Assembly (NCBI RefSeq): GCF_000820305.1
Contig: NZ_CDBH01000031.1
Coordinates: 1 to 55,797, forward strand
Reading direction: 5' to 3'
DNA: 55,797 nt
Source: Aeromonas dhakensis
GTDB lineage: Bacteria; Pseudomonadota; Gammaproteobacteria; Enterobacterales; Aeromonadaceae
Shown here piece by piece: positions 7,326-14,265 of this stretch; position 1 is the first letter of the stretch; each line of letters starts with the position of its first letter. Position numbers and translations under genes: made by a program. The notes beneath the pieces are model-generated. The model did not search any database. It was given only the letters and a program-made list of their open reading frames with translations, and had not been told where the DNA came from.

Positions 7326-7745
7326 TCAGGCCTTGGTCTTGTCGGCCAGGTTCAGGGTCTTGACGGTTTCGCCTTCGAACTTGATGAGCACGGTTTTCTG
7401 GGCCACTTCGGACTCCTTGAACAGGCTCTTGGAGGTCTCTGCCAGCATGGGGGAGACCTTGTTCAGAGCGCCCAGATCATAGCTCCACACTTCCAGACCG
7501 GCTTCGGTCTTGGTGCTGGCCGGTGCGCCCAGCTTCTCTTTGATGGCCTGCTTGTTGGAGCCGCCTTCCTTGATGTCCAGCGCCTTCTTGACTGCTTCGT
7601 TGGAGGCGCTGTCCATGGCGGTGCCGGCCATCTCTTTGGCAGTGCTGGTCACGCTGCTGGTCACTGTGTCGGTCAGGGAGTCCATCAGGCCGGCGTTGGC
7701 CATCAGGGGCAGTGCAGTCAGGGCAACCAGGATGCTCTTTTTCAT
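7326..7745 (-). CDS. Exported BamE/SmpA-like small protein
   Basis: 139 residues from the ATG at 7745, chosen because MKKSILVALTALPLMANA is a typical signal peptide. The mature N-terminus is Ser/Thr/Ala-rich (LTDTVTSSVTSTAKEMAG). The C-terminal half has the BamE/OmlA-type pattern (IKEKLGAPASTKTEAGLEVWSYDLG, then VLIKFEGETVKTLNL), a small alpha-beta fold found in envelope proteins. There is no lipobox Cys, so it is probably soluble and periplasmic. It is not bamE itself, which is a lipoprotein. Role unknown. Confidence 0.7.
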   Translation of the reverse strand: MKKSILVALTALPLMANAGLMDSLTDTVTSSVTSTAKEMAGTAMDSASNEAVKKALDIKEGGSNKQAIKEKLGAPASTKTEAGLEVWSYDLGALNKVSPMLAETSKSLFKESEVAQKTVLIKFEGETVKTLNLADKTKA

Positions 7746-7885
7746 CGTTTCATGTCTCACGGGGTTTAAAGAGCGCGCATCAGACCAGCGTACCCGTACG
7801 GAGTCAAGATGAGGCTGAGGTCAAGACGCATTCGGGGGGAAGGATTAGCACCATTCGGCAGCCAGCGGCCTGGCGGGGCGGCCGG

Positions 7886-8896
7886 CTACTGGCAGATCTG
7901 GTTCTTGCCCGTCTGCTTGGCCTGATAGAGGGCCCGATCCATTCTGACCATCAGCTGACCCATGCTCTCGTCCGGCCGGTACTCGGCCAGCCCGAAGCTC
8001 ATGGTGATGGGAAAGTGCTCGCACACCGGCGTCTCCATCAGCAACTGCCGCAGCTTGTCGGCCACCCGCCAGCCATCGGCCAGGCCGGTATTGGGCAGCA
8101 CCACCATGAACTCGTCCCCGCCCCAGCGGGCAATCAGGTCTATTTCGCGAATGTGGCTGCGCACCAGCGCCACTATGTTGATCAGGGTCTGATCCCCCGC
8201 TTGGTGACCGTGGCTGTCGTTGATCTGCTTGAAGTCGTCCACATCCATGGCGATGACGGAGAAGGGTTGCTGAAAACGCTTGGCCCGCTCGCACTCCTGC
8301 CGAATGGTGCGCTCCAGCCGGTAGCGACTGGCGGCACCGGTCAGGGCGTCGGTTTCCGCCAGCTGGCGATTCTCCTCCGCCTTCTGCTGCAGCGCCTCGT
8401 TGAGCCGCACCAGCTCGGCGGTGCGCAAGGCGATCTGCTGCTCCAGGGTGTGGTTGCGCCGCTCCAGCTGCTCCAGCAGCAGCTTCTGGGCGTGGATGTT
8501 GCGGTGAGCGCCGATCATCCGGGCCACAGAACCGTCCGGGTTGCGGGCTATGATGCGGCCGCAATCCTCGATCCAGATGTAGTCGCCGCCGCGGCTGCGG
8601 CAGCGATACTCGACCCGGTAGTCGGGGGCGGCGCCGCTCAGGTAGGCGTCGAAGCAGGCCATCACCTGCTCCATGTCGTCGGGATGGATCACGCTCTCCC
8701 AGGTGAAGACAGTGTTGCCGAGGGTGTGGGGCTCGTAGCCCAGCATCCGGTACCAGCCGGGATTGCGATAGACGAACCCGGTGTTGGCGTTCCAGTCCCA
8801 GATACCGTCGCTCACCACCGCCAGGATGCCGTGCACCACGGCTTCGCTGACGTCCGAGATCCTGATCGTGTCACTGTCTTGCAGCATAGAGACCAT
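7886..8896 (-). CDS. PAS-GGDEF diguanylate cyclase
   Basis: Cytoplasmic 336-residue cyclase making cyclic di-GMP. A PAS_3-type sensor (about 25-140; GIWDWNANTGFVYRNPGWYRMLGYEP) with its PAC motif is followed by a coiled coil and a GGDEF domain carrying the intact GGDEF near residue 260. The RxxD inhibitory site (REID) is at the expected position, so both catalysis and product inhibition should work. There are no membrane segments. Two ATGs are possible (8896 and 8887), both with purine-rich upstream sequence. It has no operon partner. The PAS ligand cannot be read from the sequence. Confidence 0.88.
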   Translation of the reverse strand: MVSMLQDSDTIRISDVSEAVVHGILAVVSDGIWDWNANTGFVYRNPGWYRMLGYEPHTLGNTVFTWESVIHPDDMEQVMACFDAYLSGAAPDYRVEYRCRSRGGDYIWIEDCGRIIARNPDGSVARMIGAHRNIHAQKLLLEQLERRNHTLEQQIALRTAELVRLNEALQQKAEENRQLAETDALTGAASRYRLERTIRQECERAKRFQQPFSVIAMDVDDFKQINDSHGHQAGDQTLINIVALVRSHIREIDLIARWGGDEFMVVLPNTGLADGWRVADKLRQLLMETPVCEHFPITMSFGLAEYRPDESMGQLMVRMDRALYQAKQTGKNQICQ

Positions 8897-9075
8897 CCTT
8901 GCCCTCTCACCCCCAACTGCGGGAAATGCAATCTGATTGAAGAAAAACGATTATGGGGAGACGACTCCCATGAAGCCCAACTCTGTCGCGGCCAGCCGGC
9001 TCATGGCCCGTCTCCGGTTATCGGCCGCAATCAGGTTCGTCTGAACAACAGTAGCAACCAGTGTGACTCAATACA

Positions 9076-10041
9076 CTAGCCTTTTCCGGTTTTAAAGGCG
9101 GGATGATGCCGGTGGCGATAGTGGCTGGGCGCCAGCCCGTGCAGCCGTTTGAAGGCGGTGGAGAAGTGGTACTCGTTGCGAAAGCCGCACTGCTCGGCCA
9201 GCAGCTTGACCGAATCGGCCCGACTGGCCAGCAACAGCGCAGCCCGCTGCAAGCGCAGCCGTTGCAGCAGCGCCATGGGCGCCAGCGCGAAGTGCTGCTG
9301 GCAGAGCCGGTAGAGCTGGCGCTCGGAGAGATGCAGGGCGCCGGCCATGCGCGCTATGTCCCAGGGCTCGGCCAGCGCCTCCTTGAGCAGCAGCTCGAGG
9401 CGCAGCGCCAGCCGCTCGCCGCGCCGCTGTCCCTCCCCCTTCTGCAACAGACGGCGCAGATAGAAGCCGAGCTGCTCTACCAGCAGGGCGCTGAGCAGCG
9501 GGTCCTGACGGCGCTCCTGCTCCGCATAGAGGTTCTCGATGGTGCGCAGCAGAGTGGCCTGCTGGGAGGTGCAACCGAGCCGGGATTGGCTGGCGAAGGC
9601 ATCCCAGGGGGAGTCCTTGTGCAGCAGCAGCCACACCAGCTCCCACTCGCTCGACAGCTGGCTCAACGGCTCGCTCGGTGGCTCTCTCAACTGCTCACTA
9701 ATCGGCTCACTCAGCTGCTCACTAAGCTGCTCTCTCAACTGATAACAGAGCGGCTCCCCGGCCGGGATCAGCGCCCACTCACCCACCTGCAGCCGCGCCA
9801 TGCGATCGCCCACCTGCACCTCCCCCTCGCCCCCCAGGGTCAGCAAAAAGCAGTGCATATCGGCAAAGCGGCGCGCAATGCGGTAGCGGGTCTTGAGGCG
9901 GGAATAGCCCGCCAGCCACACCTGCTCCTGCGCGAGGGCCGGCAGCAGGCTGTCACAGCAGATCTGCTCGCGGCAGTCGGGGGAGACATCGATAAGCTCG
10001 GTGTTGGCAGTTTCAGACATCATCAGGACGGACTCAGCCAT
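9076..10041 (-). CDS. AraC-family transcriptional regulator with an internal 4-residue repeat
   Basis: 321-residue regulator: an N-terminal cupin-like sensor (about 20-100; MHCFLLTLGGEGEVQVGD) and a C-terminal AraC double HTH (about 215-315; LHLSERQLYRLCQQHFALAP and QCGFRNEYHFSTAFKRLHG). Between them is a low-complexity stretch (REQLSEQLSEPISEQLREPP and onward) encoded by seven 12-bp units, described separately. It is transcribed away from the VOC gene at 10099 with only 57 bases between starts, so it may control it. Start choice is uncertain; Met codons at residues 7 and 8 are alternatives. The effector is unknown. Confidence 0.82.
   Translation of the reverse strand: MAESVLMMSETANTELIDVSPDCREQICCDSLLPALAQEQVWLAGYSRLKTRYRIARRFADMHCFLLTLGGEGEVQVGDRMARLQVGEWALIPAGEPLCYQLREQLSEQLSEPISEQLREPPSEPLSQLSSEWELVWLLLHKDSPWDAFASQSRLGCTSQQATLLRTIENLYAEQERRQDPLLSALLVEQLGFYLRRLLQKGEGQRRGERLALRLELLLKEALAEPWDIARMAGALHLSERQLYRLCQQHFALAPMALLQRLRLQRAALLLASRADSVKLLAEQCGFRNEYHFSTAFKRLHGLAPSHYRHRHHPAFKTGKG
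9658..9741. repeat. Seven in-frame 12-bp tandem repeats inside the AraC gene
   Basis: Consecutive units beginning CTGGCTCAACGG and ending CTCTCTCAACTG, with CTCACTAATCGG, CTCACTCAGCTG and CTCACTAAGCTG between, run for 84 bases without interruption. Each encodes four residues (SEQL, SEPI, REPP and similar) on the minus strand. The length could vary by slippage without breaking the frame. Confidence 0.85.
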
Positions 10042-10098
10042 GTCGAAGGGGCAGGCCCCAGCATAGCATTAAGGGCATCAAGTCACAGGAGACCAGCC

Positions 10099-10497
10099 AT
10101 GCATATCCATCACGTCGCCATCTGGGCGCAGGATCTCGAGGCGCTCACAACATTCTACTGCACCCTGTTTGGCGGGCAGGCCAATGAGCGCTACCACAAT
10201 CCAAGCAAACAGTTCAGCTCCTACTTCGTGCGCTTCGAGGGGGGCGCCAGCCTGGAGCTGATGCACACCCCCATACTATTTCCGGCGGATCTGCGCCTAC
10301 CGCACCCGCTGCAGGGGCTGGCCCATATAGCCTTCTCCCTCGGCAGTGTGGAGGCGGTGGACAAGATGACCGCCCGCCTCAAGCTGCTCAAGGGCGCCGA
10401 GGTCAAACACCTGGACGGCCCCCGCTGGACTGGCGACGGCTATTACGAGAGCACCTTTCTCGACCCGGAAGGCAACCGGCTGGAGCTGACCATCTAA
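10099..10497 (+). CDS. VOC-family (glyoxalase/bleomycin-resistance-like) protein
   Basis: 132 residues with the two beta-alpha-beta-beta-beta halves of vicinal-oxygen-chelate enzymes: HHVAIWAQDLEALTTFYCTLFGG at the start and AHIAFSLGSVEAVDKM in the middle, ending DPEGNRLELTI. Candidate metal ligands are the first-strand His, the Glu of SLELMH, the second-half His (LAHIAF) and the terminal Glu (LEL). AGGAG at 10087-10091 fixes the start. Members include lactoylglutathione lyases, dioxygenases and drug-binding proteins; the substrate cannot be assigned. It faces the AraC regulator, a possible controller. Confidence 0.85.
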   Translation: MHIHHVAIWAQDLEALTTFYCTLFGGQANERYHNPSKQFSSYFVRFEGGASLELMHTPILFPADLRLPHPLQGLAHIAFSLGSVEAVDKMTARLKLLKGAEVKHLDGPRWTGDGYYESTFLDPEGNRLELTI

Positions 10498-10919
10498 TAC
10501 CTGAATGCTCCCCTCACCCTGCCCTCTCCCAACGGGAGAGGGGATAAAGCAGCATCGAAGATATGATCGCCAGCCATGTTGATTCGGTTGATGGCAAAAA
10601 TAGCCAACCAAGTAGGTTCGATTAGCGAAGCGTAATCGGACAGCGTATTTGCTCCCTTCTCCCCTTGCGGGAGAAGGGTCGGGGATGAGGGGAAGGCAAA
10701 AGAGATTTAACAGCAAACGTTGGACTTCGTTCAACCACCACCTTCGCACCAGATTGATTGATGCGGGTCTCAAGCAGAAATATATACGGGACTACCAATC
10801 GCCAGATCATATCACCTGAGGCGCAATACCATATCTCAGACAGGGTGACACCAGCGCCACTCAATATCATATTCAGAAAAATAAATATTAACTTGGCAGG
10901 CGGTACCAAAAACAGCGTC
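10498..10919. repeat. Gene-free stretch with dispersed intergenic palindromes
   Basis: No credible gene lies here. It holds three palindromic modules: CCCTCTCCCAACGGGAGAGGG (10524-10543 region), GGTTCGATTAGCGAAGCGTAATCGG (10615-10640 region), and CCCTTCTCCCCTTGCGGGAG extending into GAAGGGTCGGGGATGAGGGG (10654-10693). The second and third recur, the second inverted, at 12250-12379. They resemble widespread bacterial repetitive intergenic elements. The remainder, about 10700-10919, is AT-richer and contains the 3' flank of the DUF1127 gene. Confidence 0.65.
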
Positions 10920-11096
10920 TCAATATTTAATCCTGTCTCTGGCATGATGCTGCTTTTGATTGTCATCATCGTGCAACCCCATATCGTGTCGCAACCAGTC
11001 TGGCATATTCTCCTGCTTGAATGTGCGGGTCTTGTCGGCCCTTCTGGTCAATATTTTCATGATCGATTCGATCAGATTGCTTCCTGCCGTTTCCAT
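10920..11096 (-). CDS. Small DUF1127-like protein
   Basis: 58 residues from the ATG at 11096, preceded by AAGGCGAGG. The pattern of a basic helix (IMKILTRRADKTRTF) followed by MPDWLRHDMGLHDDD matches DUF1127 proteins, in which a short Arg-rich helix is followed by a conserved L-x-D-(I/M)-G-L motif. Some members act in phosphate/carbon metabolism or RNA binding, but no general function is established. It is divergent from the LysR regulator at 11168 with 71 bases between starts; such pairs are common, so the regulator may control it (inference). A longer frame start at 11165 is less likely. Confidence 0.7.
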   Translation of the reverse strand: METAGSNLIESIMKILTRRADKTRTFKQENMPDWLRHDMGLHDDDNQKQHHARDRIKY

Positions 11097-11167
11097 GATA
11101 ACCTCGCCTTGATTTCGCCGTTTGATTGGACGTCGAGTGTTATTAATCCGGGCCAGGAAGGCCAACG

Positions 11168-12112
11168 ATGAAAGCTAACCAGACACATAAGCGCAAGTTA
11201 TACATCGCCCAGATCGGCGCCCTGCACACCTTTGAGGCGGCGGCCCGCCACGGCAGCTATTCCCGCGCCGCCGAGGAGCTGTTCATCACCCAGGCGGCGG
11301 TCAGCCAGCAGATCCGGGGGCTGGAGCAGAGTCTGGGGGTCAAGCTGTTTGTTCGCGAGGGGCGCAACATGCGCCTGACCGAGCGGGGTGCACGCCTGCT
11401 CCCCTGGGTCAGCCAGGGCATGGCGGCGTTCGAGCAGGGCATGGCCGCCCTCGAGTGTGAACCGCTGGCAGGGGTGCTGAACGTCACCGTCATTCCCTCC
11501 TTCGCCAGCCGCTGGCTGATGCCGAGGCTCTGGCGCTTCGTCGAACGCCACCCCGAGGTCGAAGTGCGCCTCAACGCCAACCCCCAGGTGCAGCCCATAG
11601 GCCGGGGTGGCATGGATCTGGCAATCCGCTACTGCAACCGGGTCGACCCCGAGCTGAGCTCCTGCCTGCTGATCCGGGAGTGCGTCTTTCCGGTCTGCTC
11701 GCCGGCCCTGGCCGAGCGGCTGCAGCGTATCGAGGATCTCTACGACACCGTCATCGTCTCCGGGCCCGACTACGCCGGAGTCTCGTGGGAGAAGTGGCTG
11801 CAGGAGTCGGGCTATCGGCTCGACCTGAGCCGGATCAAGCGCTTCGAGGTCAACAACAACAGCCTGGCGATCGACATGGTGCTCTCCGGCAAGGGGGTGG
11901 CCCTGAGCCGCAACGTGCTGGCGGGGGATCTGATCGCCAGCGGCCTGCTGACCCGCCTCTTCACCAAGAGCTACAACCCCGACAACGACTACCACCTGGT
12001 CTGGGATCCCGACTCTCCCAGACTGGCCCGGATCCGCTGCTTTATCGACTGGCTCAAGGAGGAGGTCGCCCAGGGCCCCGGCTGCCAACCGGATATGCAG
12101 GCCGAACCATAA
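11168..12112 (+). CDS. LysR-family regulator (GcvA-like)
   Basis: 314 residues: winged HTH at about 15-75 (ALHTFEAAARHGSYSRAAEELF, then VSQQIRGLEQSLGVKLFVR) and a periplasmic-binding-protein-like effector domain (about 100-300; VIPSFASRWLMPRL, MDLAIRYC). The SFASRWLMPRLWRF signature is typical of the GcvA group. AGGAAGG precedes the ATG. It lies head-to-head with the DUF1127-like gene, a likely target. The effector is unknown, and the group controls many different pathways. Confidence 0.88.
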   Translation: MKANQTHKRKLYIAQIGALHTFEAAARHGSYSRAAEELFITQAAVSQQIRGLEQSLGVKLFVREGRNMRLTERGARLLPWVSQGMAAFEQGMAALECEPLAGVLNVTVIPSFASRWLMPRLWRFVERHPEVEVRLNANPQVQPIGRGGMDLAIRYCNRVDPELSSCLLIRECVFPVCSPALAERLQRIEDLYDTVIVSGPDYAGVSWEKWLQESGYRLDLSRIKRFEVNNNSLAIDMVLSGKGVALSRNVLAGDLIASGLLTRLFTKSYNPDNDYHLVWDPDSPRLARIRCFIDWLKEEVAQGPGCQPDMQAEP

Positions 12113-12196
12113 GCCAGAGGCGGTTGGGGGGGTGGATATTCGACACTCGAATCTCTGGTCTGTCGAAATCCCGGCCAAGGGAGCCTCCAATTAGGT

Positions 12197-12260
12197 GATC
12201 ATCGGGTTACGTGACCGTCGGGTTACACGATTGTCCGATTACGCGACCGTCCGATTACGC
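12197..12260. repeat. Four 16-bp tandem repeats
   Basis: Successive units GATCATCGGGTTACGT, GACCGTCGGGTTACAC, GATTGTCCGATTACGC and GACCGTCCGATTACGC run directly into the palindrome GATTACGCTTCGCTAATC. They look like partial duplications of the edge of that dispersed palindrome. Confidence 0.8.
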
Positions 12261-12379
12261 TTCGCTAATCGAACCTACAAATGCCGGATAATCCCGTGGT
12301 GCGAAAGATATAAAAAGATGCCCAACCTCCCTTCTCCTGTTTATTAAAAAAGGAGGAGAAGGGTTGGGGATGAGGGGAA
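12250..12379. repeat. Second copy of the dispersed palindromic element
   Basis: GTCCGATTACGCTTCGCTAA followed by TCGAACCTAC is the reverse complement of the module at 10615-10640. CCCTTCTCC, a short AT spacer, then GGAGAAGGGTTGGGGATGAG followed by GGGA matches the module at 10654-10693. The rest of 12113-12481 contains no gene. It marks the boundary between GC-rich DNA and the AT-rich islet. Confidence 0.7.
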
Positions 12380-12481
12380 ATGAAATACGTGGAAAACATT
12401 GTGCGCCCCACCCCAACCATAATTATTTCAACTAATAACTCAAATAACATGAAGGCATAATGAAAAAATCGTTTTTTTCAC

Positions 12482-13255
12482 TCAGTAACCGATATCAAAT
12501 GGTGTAGGCTTGTTCGATACTCTGATAAATTCACCATGCGCGTATACATTGTGACCAAATCCACACTCATTTTTATTCTGGTTTGTATCAACCCTCAGAA
12601 GACCATGATCTTCTTCTATAAATTTTATCGAAATTTCACAATTACCTTCTTCACCGGTAAGTTTTATCAGCCCCTCATTATCCTTCATAGTCACAACTTG
12701 AGAGATATCCCCAATGTTGGGACCATAAACCAGTCCCATTAACCCAAAATAGAGCAGATTCAAGGATATCAAGTAGTCATTGCCTTGCTTTTCTACAGAG
12801 GCTACATTCCAACTTCCGAAACCAGCATACTGCCAATAGGTTCCAACCATATCAGGCACAACGGAGGCAGGCATACTTTTAAGTAGACCGTAGTTGAATT
12901 TAGATTTCTTATCATTCGGGGCTAATGACAACCATGCCAGAGCCTTAAGCTTCTCCCCTTGCTTTATATAAGAAAGTGCAACATTGTTATATGCCGTAAT
13001 AGTCGCCGCTTGATCTGGCTTACCATAAATATATCCACACCCCTCACTTAGTGAGGCCTGCTCCGTAAAATAATCACTTGCTTTGGCATATTCCCCTGCC
13101 TTGTATGATTCATTACCTTTTTTGATAACCACTGGCAGTTTTGCACACATCTCTTTGGCTATATCATCACCAGACTCTACTGTATTAGCAAAGAGATTGG
13201 CGCTAAGATATAGCGTCAACACCATCAAAACAAACTTCACTCTTATAAAATTCAT
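12482..13255 (-). CDS. Exported hypothetical protein with a TPR-like segment
   Basis: 257 residues starting with a signal peptide (hydrophobic MVLTLYLSANLFA). Residues of about 40-115 have a TPR/Sel1-like helical pattern (SYKAGEYAKASDYFTEQASL, then YNNVALSYIKQGEKLKALAWLSLA). The C-terminal 130 residues are a beta-rich region I do not recognise (VPDMVGTYWQYAGFGSWNVA). Cysteines at about 37, 73, 203 and 228 could form disulfides in the periplasm. Base composition is markedly AT-richer than the neighbours, as for the next two genes, suggesting recent acquisition. Twenty bases separate it from the gene at 13275, so the two may be co-transcribed. Function unknown. Confidence 0.75.
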   Translation of the reverse strand: MNFIRVKFVLMVLTLYLSANLFANTVESGDDIAKEMCAKLPVVIKKGNESYKAGEYAKASDYFTEQASLSEGCGYIYGKPDQAATITAYNNVALSYIKQGEKLKALAWLSLAPNDKKSKFNYGLLKSMPASVVPDMVGTYWQYAGFGSWNVASVEKQGNDYLISLNLLYFGLMGLVYGPNIGDISQVVTMKDNEGLIKLTGEEGNCEISIKFIEEDHGLLRVDTNQNKNECGFGHNVYAHGEFIRVSNKPTPFDIGY

Positions 13256-13274
13256 ATCATTGGAACCTTAAACT

Positions 13275-13673
13275 TTAACTATAATTTTTCTGTATAACAA
13301 TCACACCTACCACAATAGATAAAACAAAATTCACAAATAGGTTACCATATACTTTTGTATATACCCAGTAGGTTAGTGGCAATGTTTCACTGACAACATA
13401 TAATATCGCTGCGTATAGAATATAAGATGTCCCCATGACCTTTCGATAAGAACACCAGACTATATCACCTAGGTCTAAGCGATTACCCCAGAGAGAAAAC
13501 AATAGACCTTTGCGATGATTAAAAGGCACGAATAACAAAGCACCTACAACCATATAAAAAATCGAAGGCTTCAATACTATCCATGATTCAGAAACAAAAA
13601 ATACATCTCGAAAAACGATAAGGGTAACGCTGCAAAGAGAAATAATAAGCATGTCAGCCAATACAACCCCCAT
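13275..13673 (-). CDS. Small hypothetical membrane protein
   Basis: 132 residues with about four hydrophobic segments (MLIISLCSVTLIVF; FYMVVGALLFVPF; YILYAAILYVVS; FVNFVLSIVVGVIVI) and short basic loops, so probably an inner-membrane protein. It is AT-rich with a codon usage unlike the flanking chromosome. It lies upstream of, and close to, the exported protein at 12482 on the same strand. No family was recognised. A membrane/exported pair in a foreign-looking islet could be a defence or immunity unit, but nothing in the sequence proves that. Confidence 0.65.
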   Translation of the reverse strand: MGVVLADMLIISLCSVTLIVFRDVFFVSESWIVLKPSIFYMVVGALLFVPFNHRKGLLFSLWGNRLDLGDIVWCSYRKVMGTSYILYAAILYVVSETLPLTYWVYTKVYGNLFVNFVLSIVVGVIVIQKNYS

Positions 13674-13742
13674 ACATTTTTAATCACCTGATCATCCTAT
13701 TATTTTCTGAAGTGAAATACGTTCAAACATCTATGCACTACA

Positions 13743-13771
13743 GACGGCGGTAAACTTCGTTTACCGCCGTC
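13743..13771. terminator. Perfect 13-bp hairpin
   Basis: GACGGCGGTAAAC - TTC - GTTTACCGCCGTC is a perfect inverted repeat, 12 bases past the stop of the gene at 13783. There is no long T run, so termination would be moderate. Its right arm is partly duplicated at 14247-14261 beside recD. Confidence 0.6.
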
Positions 13772-14261
13772 CAATTGCTGGTTTACCCCAAGTAGTCCAT
13801 CGGTTTACCGAGCGGTACATAGCCGTAGACCCGAAATGCATTCCCGATCCGCTCTCCGGGCACCCGCACCTGTAACAACACGTCCTGCACGGCTGCAGTC
13901 TGCTCAGGCGACGTGGTATCTACTTCCAGCCACTCGATATGCTCGTAACCACCCGCTTTAAAGTGATAGAACCACTCCCCATCCCAATCAGATAGATACC
14001 GGCTGTACAGGTCCCGCACACGCCACCTAGGAGAGAGATCTCCCAACGCATACATACCGAGTCGGATTTCTTCCCACCTAGTGGCATTCATCAATCGCAC
14101 CAGTTCCACCATGCCCTCACCCAATCCAGATTCACTGACGCAGTGGCCACAGACATCCCTCAATCCTATGGCTGACTGGCGTATGTATATGCCCTTCAAT
14201 GAAAAGCGCGCAATCATTAGCAAGGTATTATCGTGCAGTAAATCCCTTCACCGCCGTCCAA
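13763..14261. repeat. 12-bp direct repeats bracketing the small gene at 13783
   Basis: ACCGCCGTCCAA occurs at 13763-13774 and again at 14250-14261, five bases from the recD stop codon; with one mismatch the match extends to 15 bases (TT(T/C)ACCGCCGTCCAA). The copies enclose the gene at 13783-14112. Confidence 0.7.
13783..14112 (-). CDS. Small cytoplasmic protein, possibly DUF6678-like
   Basis: 109 residues from the ATG at 14112, preceded by GGGTGAGGG; the open frame continues upstream to a TTG at 14223 with less convincing sequence. The core (RWEEIRLGMYALGDLSPRWR, then SDWDGEWFYHFKAGGYEHIE and WLEV) is rich in Trp and acidic residues and ends GKPMDYLG. From memory this resembles the DUF6678 family, whose members are small acidic proteins found sporadically, some next to toxins as putative immunity proteins; I could not search this. 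It sits alone between direct repeats, as a mobile single-gene insertion would. Function unknown. Confidence 0.6.
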   Translation of the reverse strand: MVELVRLMNATRWEEIRLGMYALGDLSPRWRVRDLYSRYLSDWDGEWFYHFKAGGYEHIEWLEVDTTSPEQTAAVQDVLLQVRVPGERIGNAFRVYGYVPLGKPMDYLG

Positions 14262-14265
14262 CCCA

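Noticed and set aside
8970..9044. 24-codon frame (MKPNSVAASRLMARLRLSAA) between the PAS-GGDEF and AraC genes
   Set aside because: Very short, weak initiation context and no independent support.
11198..12190. 330-codon frame antisense to the LysR gene
   Set aside because: Shadow of a well-supported GC-rich gene; product is Gly/Ala/Gln-rich without recognisable domains.
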